DNA of 64,000 nt from Mesorhizobium sp. CA8 (GCF_020164955.1 NZ_JAIUHG010000003.1:62001-126000); one strand, 5' to 3'; positions 17,351-27,785 are shown, numbered from the stretch's first letter. The notes: a model not told the origin generated them from the sequence alone. Made by a program: numbers and translations.

Positions 17351-18517
17351 TCAGCGCCCAATCAGCGAGCGCGCGATGATGACGCGCATGATCTCGTTGG
17401 TGCCTTCGAGGATCTGGTGGACGCGCAGGTCGCGCACCAGCTTCTCGATGCCATAATCATGCAGATAGCCATAGCCGCCGTGCAATTGCAGCGCCTGGTT
17501 GGCGACGTCGAAACCGATATCCGTGACGAAGCGCTTTGCCATCGCCGACCATTTGCCGGCGTCGGACGCCTTGCGGTCGAGCTTGGAAGCGGCGGCGTAG
17601 AGGAAGATGCGGGCCGCCTGCAGTTCCGTTTCCATGTCGGCCAACCTGAACTGCAGCGCCTGGAATTGGTTGATCTTGGAGCCGAAGGCCTTGCGCTCGG
17701 CCGTGTAGGCTAGCCCCTTGTCGAGTGCCGACTGCGCTCCGCCGAGCGAACAGGCGGCGATGTTGAGCCGCCCGCCGTCGAGCCCGGCCATGGCGATGCC
17801 GAAGCCTGCGCCTTCTGTAGCGAGCAGGTTCTCGGCCGGCACCCTGCAGTCCTCGAAAATCACCTGGCGGGTCGACTGCATGTGCCAGCCCATCTTGTGC
17901 TCGTTGGCGCCGAAGGACAGGCCCGGCGCATCCTTGGACACGACGAAGGTCGAGATCCCTTTCGGGCCATCGGCGCCGGTGCGCGCCATCACGATATAAA
18001 GGTCGCTGTCGCCGGCCCCGGAGATGAACTGCTTGGCGCCGTTGAGCACATGGTCGCCACCGCTCTTCACCGCACGCGTCTTGAGCGCAGCGGCATCCGA
18101 GCCCGAGCCGGGCTCGGTCAGGCAATAGCTCGCCAGCCACTCCATCGAGGTCAGCTTTGGCAGGAAGCGCTGGCGCTGCTCGTCTGAGCCGAAGCGGTCG
18201 ATCATCGAGGCCGCCATGTTGTGGATGGAAATGAAGGAAGAGAAGGCCGGATCGGCATGGGCAAGCGCCTCGAAGATCAGCACCGCGTCCAGCCGCCCAA
18301 GCGCCGAGCCGCCGACATCGTCGCGCACATAGATGCCGCCCAGGCCGAGCGGCCCAGTCTCGCGGATCACATCGGCGGGGAAGTGCTTTGCCTTGTCCCA
18401 GTCGAGCGCATTGGGCGCGACGCGGTCCGACGCGAAGGCTCGGGCCATCTCCTGGATGGCGCGCTGTTCCTCGTTGAGTTCGAATTGGCCAGTGCCCGCA
18501 TCGACTGCCGCGTCCAT
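17351..18517 (-). CDS. Acyl-CoA dehydrogenase, probably isobutyryl-CoA dehydrogenase
   Basis: A 388-residue FAD enzyme with the usual three domains: N-terminal helices, a middle beta domain with YCLTEPGSGSDAAALKTRA, and a C-terminal helical domain with QALQLHGGYGYLHDYGIEK and the late QILEGTNEIMRVIIAR. The last motif includes the position of the catalytic glutamate in short-chain enzymes (EGTNEI region). Tight linkage to mmsB supports isobutyryl-CoA as substrate. It is divergent from the DddQ-like cupin gene; DMSP demethylation pathways also use an acyl-CoA dehydrogenase (DmdC), but nothing else supports that here. Confidence 0.88.
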   Translation of the reverse strand: MDAAVDAGTGQFELNEEQRAIQEMARAFASDRVAPNALDWDKAKHFPADVIRETGPLGLGGIYVRDDVGGSALGRLDAVLIFEALAHADPAFSSFISIHNMAASMIDRFGSDEQRQRFLPKLTSMEWLASYCLTEPGSGSDAAALKTRAVKSGGDHVLNGAKQFISGAGDSDLYIVMARTGADGPKGISTFVVSKDAPGLSFGANEHKMGWHMQSTRQVIFEDCRVPAENLLATEGAGFGIAMAGLDGGRLNIAACSLGGAQSALDKGLAYTAERKAFGSKINQFQALQFRLADMETELQAARIFLYAAASKLDRKASDAGKWSAMAKRFVTDIGFDVANQALQLHGGYGYLHDYGIEKLVRDLRVHQILEGTNEIMRVIIARSLIGR

Positions 18518-18656
18518 GGCGTGCTCCCTGTCGCTTCAGGCCTTATGGCCTGTCGTTTTTGGCTTTGCGCGCCGTTCAATCTAGACCAATGATGCCGCCG
18601 CGCAACCCGGACCGTTGAGAACCGGCTGTGCATGGAATGACGAACGGAGCTCGTGC

Positions 18657-19274
18657 GTGCCGACAATTTTCGATGAGTTGCTGGAGCGATTCCAAGCCTA
18701 TCTCGCGGGCGTCGACAACGATCTGGTCGCGGACAAAGTCGCGCGCATCGGCTGGGACATGCCTGCGCGTTCTCTCGAACCCCGCGCGCTCGGCTGCCTC
18801 CGCTATCTCGACCGGCTCGCGGAGCTTGCGCCGTCGAGCGCCAAGCCGCTGACGCGGCTCGTTGCCGACCATCGGGACGAGTTGCGCTGGGGGCAGACCT
18901 ATACGGCCGCCGATTTCGGGCAGAGCTTCATCGACAATTACGGCTGGCTGGAAGTGTTCGGCACACGCGGGCATTTCGTCAACGAAGAGGTCGCGGCCGG
19001 CCTGCTGATCCTCGGGTCCAACATTGTCTATCCCGACCACCATCATATCGCCGAGGAAATCTACATCCCGCTGACCGGCGGCACGGAATGGCGAATGGGC
19101 GAGGGCGGTTTCCATGTTCGCGACGCCGGCGAGGTCATTCACCACGCTTCCAACGTCAGCCATGCCATGCGCACGGGCAAGGAACCGCTGATGGCGCTCT
19201 ATCTCTGGCGCGGCGGACCGCTGGCGCAGAAATCGACGATCGGCTCGATGGTCAACTTGCGGGGCAAGAGCTGA
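18657..19274 (+). CDS. Cupin DMSP lyase family protein (DddQ/DddL/DddK-like)
   Basis: About 205 residues; the C-terminal 130 form a cupin barrel of the DMSP-lyase type. The segment YPDHHHIAEEIYIPLTGG supplies H128, H130, E134 and Y136 in the H-x-H-x3-E-x-Y order of these lyases, and SHAMRTGKEPLMALYLW supplies H169, the expected last metal ligand. GQTYTAADFG (79-88) and YGWLEVFGTRG (95-105) also follow the family. It would split dimethylsulfoniopropionate to DMS and acrylate, but related cupins with other substrates exist. GTG 18657 follows GGAG by seven bases; a TTG at 18615 is less likely. Its TGA overlaps the cobQ ATG, so the two are translationally coupled. Confidence 0.75.
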   Translation: MPTIFDELLERFQAYLAGVDNDLVADKVARIGWDMPARSLEPRALGCLRYLDRLAELAPSSAKPLTRLVADHRDELRWGQTYTAADFGQSFIDNYGWLEVFGTRGHFVNEEVAAGLLILGSNIVYPDHHHIAEEIYIPLTGGTEWRMGEGGFHVRDAGEVIHHASNVSHAMRTGKEPLMALYLWRGGPLAQKSTIGSMVNLRGKS

Positions 19275-20749
19275 TGGCCAGGGCGATCATGCTGCAAGGC
19301 ACCGGTTCGGATGTCGGCAAGACCGTGCTGGTGGCGGGGCTTTGCCGTGCCGCGAAGAATCGCGGGCTGAAGGTGCGGCCATTCAAGCCGCAGAACATGT
19401 CGAACAATGCCGCCGTTGCCGACATTCCAGGCGACGACAAAGCCGGCGAAGGCGAGATCGGCCGCGGGCAATGGCTGCAGGCGCTGGCCTGCGGGGTGAG
19501 GCCGACCGTCCATATGAACCCGGTGCTGCTCAAGCCGCAGAGCGATATCGGCTCGCAAGTGGTGGTGCAGGGCAAGGTCTATGGCGAGGCGCGGGCGCGC
19601 GACTATCAGGCGATGAAAGCCGGGCTGATGGACGCGGTGCTGGAGTCCTGGGCGAAGGTCGGCGAGGGCGCGGACCTGGTCATCGTCGAGGGTGCGGGCT
19701 CGCCCGCCGAGATCAATCTCAGAAGCCGCGACATCGCCAATATGGGTTTTGCCACGCGTGCCAATGTGCCGGTGATCCTGGTCGGCGACATCGACCGCGG
19801 CGGCGTCATTGCGTCCGTGGCCGGCACGCATCTGATCCTGCCGGAGGAAGACCGGCGCATGATCGCCGGCTATCTCATCAACAAGTTCCGCGGCGATGTT
19901 TCGCTGTTCGACGACGGGATCAGCGCGATCGAAAGGTTCACCGGCTGGCGCTGCTTCGGCGTCGTGCCGTGGCTGAAGGCGGCCGCCCGGCTGCCGTCCG
20001 AGGATTCCGTCGTGCTCGAACGCCTCGCTTCCGGTGAGAAACGGGCGCTGAAGGTGGCGGTGCCGATGCTGGCGCGCATCGCCAATTTCGACGATCTCGA
20101 TCCGCTGAAAGCCGAGCCGCAGGTCGAGGTGGTGTTCGTGCCGCCGGGCAAGAAGCTGCCGGAAGATGCTGGGCTGGTGGTCATCCCCGGCTCCAAATCG
20201 ACGATCGGCGATCTCCTGAAATTCCGCGAGAACGGCTGGGATCGCGATCTTCTCGCCCATCGCAAGCGGGGCGGCCATATCGTCGGCATCTGCGGCGGCT
20301 ACCAGATGCTCGGCCGCGTGGTGCGCGATCCCGACGGCATCGAAGGCAGCGCCACCGAGGCCGAAGGCCTTGGCCTGCTCGACATCGAAACGGTGATGGA
20401 GCCTGAGAAGACCGTGCGCAATTCAAGCGCGCATTCGATGCAGTTCGGCCTGCCGCTCGAGGGCTATGAGATCCATCTCGGCCGCACCACCGGCCCCGAC
20501 ACGGCGCGACCGTCGACGATCCTCAACGGCGTCGAGGACGGCGCGGTTTCGGCTGACGGCAAGGTGATCGGCACCTATCTGCACGGACTGTTTTCCGCCG
20601 ACGCTTTTCGCGCCGCCTATCTGGAGAGCCTTGGCGTCAGGGGAGGCGGCATCGACTATCGCGCGGACGTCGAGACGTCGCTGGACGAGGTGGCCGCGGA
20701 GTTGGAGAGGCATCTCGACTGCGACGCGATTTTTGGGCTGGCGGGCTGA
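19274..20749 (+). CDS. cobQ: Cobyric acid synthase
   Basis: A 491-residue enzyme that amidates four side chains of adenosyl-cobyrinic acid a,c-diamide in vitamin B12 synthesis. The N-terminal ATP-binding half begins MLQGTGSDVGKT and has VRPFKPQNMSNNAAV and EGAGSPAEINL. The C-terminal class I glutaminase half carries the nucleophile cysteine in GGHIVGICGGYQMLG and the histidine in GTYLHGLF. The start lies within the overlapping TGATG shared with the cupin gene. No other cob gene is nearby and I see no cobalamin riboswitch upstream. It abuts the convergent VOC gene with no spacer. Confidence 0.95.
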   Translation: MARAIMLQGTGSDVGKTVLVAGLCRAAKNRGLKVRPFKPQNMSNNAAVADIPGDDKAGEGEIGRGQWLQALACGVRPTVHMNPVLLKPQSDIGSQVVVQGKVYGEARARDYQAMKAGLMDAVLESWAKVGEGADLVIVEGAGSPAEINLRSRDIANMGFATRANVPVILVGDIDRGGVIASVAGTHLILPEEDRRMIAGYLINKFRGDVSLFDDGISAIERFTGWRCFGVVPWLKAAARLPSEDSVVLERLASGEKRALKVAVPMLARIANFDDLDPLKAEPQVEVVFVPPGKKLPEDAGLVVIPGSKSTIGDLLKFRENGWDRDLLAHRKRGGHIVGICGGYQMLGRVVRDPDGIEGSATEAEGLGLLDIETVMEPEKTVRNSSAHSMQFGLPLEGYEIHLGRTTGPDTARPSTILNGVEDGAVSADGKVIGTYLHGLFSADAFRAAYLESLGVRGGGIDYRADVETSLDEVAAELERHLDCDAIFGLAG

Positions 20750-21169
20750 CTACGCCTTTTCGCCCGCCTTCGGCCAGTAAGTGCCGAAGGCCCAGACATT
20801 GCCTTCCGGGTCGAGGCAGATGAACTCGCGGCTGCCATAGTCGCGATCGACCAGTTCCTGGATGATTTTCGCGCCGGCCTTCTTGGCACGCGCATAGGCG
20901 GCGTCGGCGTCATCGACGGCGATGTAGATCGACTTGCCGCCGCCACCGCCGGGCTCGCCGACCATCTTGCCGTAATCGTCGTCGCGCGCCGTGCCCAGCA
21001 TGATCATCGAGGAGCCGAAAGTGAGCTCGGCGTGGTGGACGATGTCGCCCTCGCCATAGCGGGCGCGCAGTTTGAAGCCGAAGGCCTCGCTGAGCCAGTC
21101 GATCATCTTAGCGGCGTCCCTGTAGCGCAGGGCCGGATAGAGACGGGGTGCTTCGTTTGCTGTCGGCAT
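20750..21169 (-). CDS. VOC (glyoxalase/bleomycin-resistance fold) protein
   Basis: A 139-residue protein with the two beta-alpha-beta-beta-beta modules of the VOC fold: RYRDAAKMIDWLSEAFGF, then the second half DDADAAYARAKKAGAKIIQ and the C-terminal REFICLDPEGNVWAFGTY. It belongs to the group of small proteins that bind a metal or small molecule; the activity is unknown. It follows the AraC-type regulator gene on the same strand by 85 bases, suggesting co-expression. Confidence 0.85.
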   Translation of the reverse strand: MPTANEAPRLYPALRYRDAAKMIDWLSEAFGFKLRARYGEGDIVHHAELTFGSSMIMLGTARDDDYGKMVGEPGGGGGKSIYIAVDDADAAYARAKKAGAKIIQELVDRDYGSREFICLDPEGNVWAFGTYWPKAGEKA

Positions 21170-21254
21170 GACAATCTCCCTGGGTCGGTTGATGAATGCC
21201 AGTCTGTGTAAAGGCGGTTTCGGCGTCTTGAAGAAATGTTACCTCGCCAGAGGG

Positions 21255-22088
21255 CTAGATCATCGCCGCGAGCCCGGTCGGTGTTTCGCCGGCCAACTGA
21301 CGGAACTCGCGCACGAGATGCGCCTGGTCGGCATAGCCGCAATCGGCGGCGATGCCGGCCCAGTCATTATCCTGCCTCTTCGACAGGGACAGCGCGCGGT
21401 TGAAGCGTACGATGCGTGACAATGTCTTCGGGCCGATGCCGATCGCGTCGGTGAATTTGGCGGCCAGATGCTTGCGGCTCCAGCCGATCTCGCCGGCGAG
21501 TGCCGAAATGCGGATGCGGCCGCCCGACATGACGACCGTCCTGTACGCCCAGGCGATTTCGGGCGAAAGGGCGTTCGCCTCCGCCAGGCGGCGGGCGATG
21601 AAGCCCTCGGCAATGTCGAAGCGCGCGTTCCAATCCGCCGCTTCGCCGAGCTGTTCGCGCAGCGCGATGCCGTCAAAGCCCAGCGCATCATCCAACCCGA
21701 CCATGCGATCCCGCAGCTCGCTCATCGGCAGGCCGAAGAACTGCCTGGCGCCAAGCGGCGTGAAATTGACCTGGACGCAGCAGGCGCCGCCGAAGGATTC
21801 GATCATGACCGGCCCGGCATAGAGGCCGGCGGCGAAGCTGGCGTAGCGGTCATTGTCGCCTGGGCTGTGACCGAGCCCGATGACGAAGGCTTCGGCGAAG
21901 CTGATCACCAGCGGCACGGTCAGCGAAGCATATTCGACGATGCGGAAATGGCCGGGGCGGGTCTCGCGGTAGCCGCAGATATCGGTGACACTGCCCGTAA
22001 GCAAGGTAGCGGGCTTGCGTCGCACCATCTCGAAATGGAGGGCGGGAGAGCGATTATCCTGGCGATGGCTCTCTGGCTCGTCGGACAT
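21255..22088 (-). CDS. AraC-family transcriptional regulator
   Basis: A 277-residue protein with a C-terminal double helix-turn-helix (about 175-277): IRISALAGEIGWSRKHLAAKF and the signature region WAGIAADCGYADQAHLVREFRQLAGETPTG. The N-terminal 170 residues are a sensor domain of unknown ligand. It lies upstream of the VOC gene on the same strand and may control it. The last residues, GLAAMI, end the second helix-turn-helix normally, so the gene looks intact. Confidence 0.88.
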   Translation of the reverse strand: MSDEPESHRQDNRSPALHFEMVRRKPATLLTGSVTDICGYRETRPGHFRIVEYASLTVPLVISFAEAFVIGLGHSPGDNDRYASFAAGLYAGPVMIESFGGACCVQVNFTPLGARQFFGLPMSELRDRMVGLDDALGFDGIALREQLGEAADWNARFDIAEGFIARRLAEANALSPEIAWAYRTVVMSGGRIRISALAGEIGWSRKHLAAKFTDAIGIGPKTLSRIVRFNRALSLSKRQDNDWAGIAADCGYADQAHLVREFRQLAGETPTGLAAMI

Positions 22089-22125
22089 GATCCGAGCCTA
22101 GCAGAACAGGATCGCAAAAATCAAA

Positions 22126-22148
22126 AGCGCCCGGCAGGGCCGGGCGCT
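22126..22148 (-). terminator. Rho-independent terminator (minus strand)
   Basis: AGCGCCCGGC and GCCGGGCGCT form a perfect 10-base stem with a 3-base loop. Read on the minus strand it is followed by TTTTGATTTTT. It lies 25 bases after the end of the small membrane-protein gene 22174-22343 and terminates that transcript. Confidence 0.85.
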
Positions 22149-22173
22149 CCGAGTTGCCTGAGATCTGCGAATT

Positions 22174-22343
22174 TCAAGCGCCGCGCATCAAACAGCCGGC
22201 GGCGAGCACGATGTAGGCGATGAGCATGATCCAAACGGACGCAATCGGAATAAATGCAAGAGCGCCAAGCGCGGCGAGAAGGCCGATGACGGCTATAACC
22301 AACGAATAATGAACCCGATCTGGGTGGGTGCACTGAGATTCAT
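22174..22343 (-). pseudogene. Frameshifted gene for a small membrane protein
   Basis: A strong Shine-Dalgarno GGAGGG stands eight bases before ATG 22343, which opens MNLSAPTQIGFI, but that frame stops after 16 codons. The next frame continues with SLVIAVIGLLAALGALAF, then a second hydrophobic stretch and LAAGCLMRGA before TGA, which is exactly the kind of two-helix protein expected. The span is 170 bases, one short of 57 codons, so a single missing base (near 22305-22309, in an ATTATTCG run) explains it. A normal terminator follows. Either a real mutation or a sequence error. Confidence 0.6.
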
Positions 22344-22396
22344 GTCTGGTCCCTCCAACATGATTCGCAACACCAGAACTCTACCAGCAGGAGCCC

Positions 22397-23182
22397 TCAC
22401 ATACCAATGAGCTGGCGCAGCGGGTTGGCGGGGTCGGCCAATAGCTTGATCGCCAGCGCCAGGCAGACCACCACCAGCAGTGGCTTGATCAGCTTCGCGC
22501 CAACGCGGATGGCAAGGCTTGCGCCAACGCGGGCGCCGATGAACTGCGCCACGCCCATCATCAGGCCGATCTTCCAGTCGATGACGCCGACCGCGGCGAA
22601 GACGACGAAGCCGCCGATGTTGGACGCGAAATTGAGCAGCTTGGTGTGCGCCGTCGCCTTGAGCACGCCATAGCCGGCGAGCGTGACGAAGGCGAGCATG
22701 TAGAAGGAGCCGGCGCCGGGACCGAAGAGCCCGTCATAGAAGCCGACCAGCGGCGGGATGATCAACCCGAACAGGAAAGGCGACAGCCGCTCGGCGCGGT
22801 CGACATCGTCCATGTTCGGCTTCAGCGCGAAATAGAGCGCGATGGCGATCAGAAGCAGCGGCAACAGCGCGCGCAGGAAATCGCCGGGCACGACGGTCGC
22901 CAAAAGCGCCCCGACCGCGCCGCCGACAAGCGCCAGCAGCGCCGACGGCAGCTGGCGGCGCAAATCGACCTGGCCGTTGGCGGCATAATGAATGGTCGCC
23001 GAGCCGGAACCGAACATGCCTTGCAGCTTGTTGGTGCCGAGTGCTGCGACCGGCGTAAAACCGGCGAGCAGCAGCGCCGGGATCGTGATCAGCCCGCCGC
23101 CGCCGGCGATCGAGTCGACGAAGCCCGCGGCAAAGGCGGCGGCTATGAGGATGAGAACGGTCTGCAGGGTAAGGTCGATCAT
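22397..23182 (-). CDS. TauE/SafE (TSUP) family membrane transporter
   Basis: A 261-residue membrane protein with about eight hydrophobic helices and the two family repeats: AGFVDSIAGGGGLITIPALL near the N-terminus, and GFYDGLFGPGAGSFYMLAFV at about 150-170. TSUP proteins move sulfite, sulfonates, sulfoacetate and similar anions across the inner membrane. The substrate cannot be fixed. ATG 23182 is the clear start. It is divergent from the TerB-like gene by 107 bases. Confidence 0.9.
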   Translation of the reverse strand: MIDLTLQTVLILIAAAFAAGFVDSIAGGGGLITIPALLLAGFTPVAALGTNKLQGMFGSGSATIHYAANGQVDLRRQLPSALLALVGGAVGALLATVVPGDFLRALLPLLLIAIALYFALKPNMDDVDRAERLSPFLFGLIIPPLVGFYDGLFGPGAGSFYMLAFVTLAGYGVLKATAHTKLLNFASNIGGFVVFAAVGVIDWKIGLMMGVAQFIGARVGASLAIRVGAKLIKPLLVVVCLALAIKLLADPANPLRQLIGM

Positions 23183-23289
23183 CGGGAGAGGGTGCTTGGA
23201 AGAAAGCCGCAGCTTCCATCACGCTCCACCAGTTTGCGCAAGACCAATTCCACGCTAACAATCTCGACGGAATCGCAAAGGGGAGCTTG

Positions 23290-23721
23290 ATGGCGATGGC
23301 GCTGCTCGACCAGATACGTTCGATCTTCGACGGTGACCCGGGCGTGCGCAAGGTGGCGGACGACCCGGTGCTGTCGGCCGAACTTCTGATGTTGTTCCGC
23401 ATGATCCTGGCCGACGGCTCGGTCTCGGAGAGCGAGATGGTCGTCTTCCGGCGCATCTGCAAGGAAGCCTTCGGCATTCCGGAGGCCAGCATCGATAGCG
23501 TCATCGAATATCTTAACGATTATGGCTACGAGACCAACGGCTCGCAGGCGATCGCGCTGTTTCGCGATCTCGATGTCGAGCGCCGGAAGCTGCTTGCGCG
23601 CCATATGGCCGAGATCGCCAAGGCCGATGCCAGGCTGGCGGAGAAGGAGGTGAAGCTGCTGCGCCGCACGCTCGACCTGCTCGACATCAGCCCCGTCGAC
23701 CTGGTGAACCCGGAGGGCTAA
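23290..23721 (+). CDS. TerB-like protein
   Basis: A 143-residue all-helical protein with the TerB/DjlA-N pattern of acidic metal-binding motifs: ILADGSVSESEM (about 37-48) and a second AKADARLAEKEVKLLRR (about 113-129). TerB-type domains bind divalent ions and are linked to envelope stress and tellurite resistance, but single-domain members like this have no proven role. ATG 23290 follows GGGGAG; the TTG just before it is less likely. The Nudix gene begins 39 bases downstream, so an operon is likely. Confidence 0.78.
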   Translation: MAMALLDQIRSIFDGDPGVRKVADDPVLSAELLMLFRMILADGSVSESEMVVFRRICKEAFGIPEASIDSVIEYLNDYGYETNGSQAIALFRDLDVERRKLLARHMAEIAKADARLAEKEVKLLRRTLDLLDISPVDLVNPEG

Positions 23722-23760
23722 CGCTTGAGCAAACGGTTCGCTGGCGCAGGGAGTGTTTGA

Positions 23761-24246
23761 ATGGCCTTTGCCGACAGCTATCTCGGGCGATTGCGGGCAT
23801 TGGTCGGGAACCGTTTGGTGCTGATGCCAGGCGCGCGCATCATCATCGAGCGCCCCGACGGCCGCATCCTGCTGCAGAAGCGAACCGATTTCGGCGTGTG
23901 GGGTCTGCCTGGCGGCAATGCCGAGGAAGGCGAAGGCTTGGAAGCGGTGGTGATCAGGGAGGTCATCGAGGAAACCGGGTTGATCGTTAGCGATATCGAA
24001 CCGTTCGGGTTCGGCTGCGATCCACAATATGAAACCTTCCAGTTTCCGAATGGCGATCGCACCCAATTTTTCGCGCTGGTGTTTTACACGCGTTCCTTCG
24101 AAGGCGAGCCGGCCGTCACAGATGATGAAAGCACTGCGGTCGGCTGGTTTGCGCCCGACCGCTTGCCCGAAATGCTGCCCAACATGGCGCGCAGCATAGA
24201 GGCTTATCTCCGGTTCAAGGTCTCTGGAAAATTCCAGATGATCTGA
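23761..24246 (+). CDS. Nudix hydrolase
   Basis: A 161-residue protein with a complete Nudix box from about residue 58: G-x5-E-x7-R-E-V-x-E-E-T-G-L, beginning GNAEEGEG and ending REVIEETGL. These enzymes split nucleoside diphosphates linked to another group; the substrate is unknown. The C-terminal part has the DDESTAVGWFAPDRLPEML pattern of the family. It follows the TerB-like gene and ends four bases before the convergent ABC transporter gene. Confidence 0.92.
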   Translation: MAFADSYLGRLRALVGNRLVLMPGARIIIERPDGRILLQKRTDFGVWGLPGGNAEEGEGLEAVVIREVIEETGLIVSDIEPFGFGCDPQYETFQFPNGDRTQFFALVFYTRSFEGEPAVTDDESTAVGWFAPDRLPEMLPNMARSIEAYLRFKVSGKFQMI

Positions 24247-24250
24247 GAGG

Positions 24251-25869
<1,619 letters not shown>

Positions 25870-25873
<4 letters not shown>

Positions 25874-26739
25874 CGGCGCCGCCGCGATTTCGGATCGAGG
25901 ATGTCGGCGATGCCGTCGCCGAGCAGGTTCAGCCCAAGCACGGTGATGACGATCGCCATGCCGGGGAAGATCGCCATCCAGGGCGCGGTCACCATGCGCG
26001 TCTGGGCATCGAACAGCATGCGGCCCCAGCTCGGCATCGGCGGTTGGGCGCCGAGGCCGACATAGGAAAGCCCGGCTTCGGCGAGGATGCCCAGCGCGAA
26101 CTGGATCGTGCCCTGGACCAGCAGCAGCGTCGTGATGTTGGGCAGGATGTGCTCGGCGGTGATCCGCGTCATGCCCTTGCCGGCGGCGCGCGCGGCAAGG
26201 ATGAACTCGCGCGGCCAGATGGCTAAAGCGCCGGCGCGGGTGACACGGGCAAAGACCGGGATGTTGAAGATGCCGATGGCGATGATGGCGTTGACGGCGC
26301 CGGGACCGAAGATCGCGGTGATCATGATCGCTGACAGCAATGCCGGGAAGGCGAAGACGAGATCGTTGACACGCATCAGCGCCTCGTCGGCCAGTCCGCC
26401 GCGCGCGGCGGCGAAGGCGCCGAGCGGCACGCCGATGCCCATGCCGATGCCGACCGCGACCAGCGCCACCGCAATCGAATTGCGGGCGCCGACCATGATC
26501 ATCGACAGGATGTCGCGGCCGAAATGGTCGGTGCCGAACCAGTGCGCCCAAGAGGGCGCCTGCGTCTTGTCGGCGATCACCAACCTGGTGACGTCGTAAG
26601 GCGTCCAGACAAAGGAGAGGAGCGCGACGGCCACAACCAGCAGAGTGATGGCCAGACCGATCAGGAAGGAGCGATTGCCGAAGGCCTTGGCCAGCACGCC
26701 GGCAATGGTTTCCTCGGGCAGGTCGATGCGCATGGTCAT
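25870..26739 (-). CDS. ABC transporter permease, DppC type
   Basis: A 289-residue inner-membrane permease with about six helices. The EAA loop that contacts the ATPase is EFILAARAAGKGMTRITAEHILPN at about 180-203. The N-terminal cytoplasmic segment and the GTDHFGRDILSMIMVGAR motif are typical of the second permease of oligopeptide importers. Start MTMRIDL overlaps the TGA of the preceding permease by four bases, and its own stop overlaps the ATPase start in the same way, so the three are translationally coupled. Confidence 0.92.
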
Positions 26740-27785
26740 TGCCGGCCTCTCGAGCGGTTCCGCGTTTCGCGGAATCGCTGAACCGCTCTCAGTATTTGTT
26801 TTGGCGCAATTCCGGACGGAAAACCGCTACGCACTTTTCCTGGAATTGCTCTAAGGCGCGGGTCGACGATGGCGTAGGAGAAATCGACGAGGAGGTTGAT
26901 CAGGATTACGGCGGCGACCAGCAGCATGACGATGCTCTCGACCACGATCAGGTCGCGCTGGGTGATGGCCTGGAAGATCAGCCGCCCGAGGCCGGGCAGG
27001 TAGAAGACGTTCTCGATGATGATGGTGCCGGCAAGCAGGAAGGCGAATTGCAGGCCGAGGATGGTGAGCACCGGGATCATGGCGTTGCGCAGCGCATGGC
27101 GCCAGAGCACGGCGCGATAGGGCAGGCCCTTAGCGCGCGCGGTGCGGATATAGTCCTCGTTGAGCACCTCGATCAGCGCCGAGCGGGCGACGCGCGCCAG
27201 GATCGCCGCCTGCGGCAATGCCAGCGCGACGGCCGGCAACAGCAGGGATTTCAACGCAGCCCAGATGCCGGCGCTCCAGCCCGGAAAGCCGCCGGCCGGC
27301 ACCAGATGCAGCCAGACGGCGAACAGATAGATCAGCATCAGAGCGAACCAGAAATTCGGCACGGCGACGCCGAGCTGGGCGGCGCCCATGGCGAGCGTAT
27401 CGCCAGCTCTGCCCTGGCGGCTGGCGGAGAACACGCCGACCGGAATGGCGATGATGGTCGAGAGCGCCAGTGCGATCAGCGCCAGCGGCAGGGAGACGGC
27501 AATGCGTTCGCGCACCAGGTCGATGACGGGAACCGAATAGGTGTAGGAGCGGCCGAAATCGAGGCTGAGCAAGCCCGCCGCCCAGTGCAGGTAGCGCAGC
27601 ACCAGCGGTGCGTTAAGCCCCATCTGGTTGCGCAGCACTTCGACCTGGTCGGCGCTGGCGTTCATGCCCAGCATCAGGCGTGCCGGATCGCCGGGCAGAA
27701 TCTCCATGACCGCGAACACCACGATCGAGGCCAGCACCAGCGTGAGGGCCGCGATGATGAGGCGCTTGAGCAGGTGTGCGGTCAT
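26736..27785 (-). CDS. ABC transporter permease, DppB type, with repeat-encoded tail
   Basis: A 349-residue permease with six helices, the N-terminal signature MLGMNASADQVEVLRNQMGL after the first helix and the EAA loop EDYIRTARAKGLPYRAVLWRH. Family members usually end soon after FSYAIVDPRLRA. Here 37 more residues follow, from IPGKVRSG to NRSRGRQ, and they are encoded by a palindromic RIME-like element (26752-26854) read through in frame. The added tail is basic and unlikely to be functional. It precedes the DppC-type gene and follows the binding protein gene by 28 bases. Confidence 0.9.
   Translation of the reverse strand: MTAHLLKRLIIAALTLVLASIVVFAVMEILPGDPARLMLGMNASADQVEVLRNQMGLNAPLVLRYLHWAAGLLSLDFGRSYTYSVPVIDLVRERIAVSLPLALIALALSTIIAIPVGVFSASRQGRAGDTLAMGAAQLGVAVPNFWFALMLIYLFAVWLHLVPAGGFPGWSAGIWAALKSLLLPAVALALPQAAILARVARSALIEVLNEDYIRTARAKGLPYRAVLWRHALRNAMIPVLTILGLQFAFLLAGTIIIENVFYLPGLGRLIFQAITQRDLIVVESIVMLLVAAVILINLLVDFSYAIVDPRLRAIPGKVRSGFPSGIAPKQILRAVQRFRETRNRSRGRQ
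26752..26854. repeat. RIME-like palindromic element inside a permease gene
   Basis: Two palindromes: GAGCGGTTC/GAACCGCTC arms, then GCAATTCC/GGAATTGC arms around a GGACGGAAAACCG core. The same core recurs at 29425-29526, in part at 35043-35103, and at 42267-42312. Unlike those, this copy is translated as the C-terminus of the DppB-type permease. Confidence 0.8.

Noticed and set aside
18518..18656. Possible cobalamin riboswitch before the cupin-cobQ unit
   Set aside because: The 139-base gap lacks the conserved B12-box sequence and is too short for the element.
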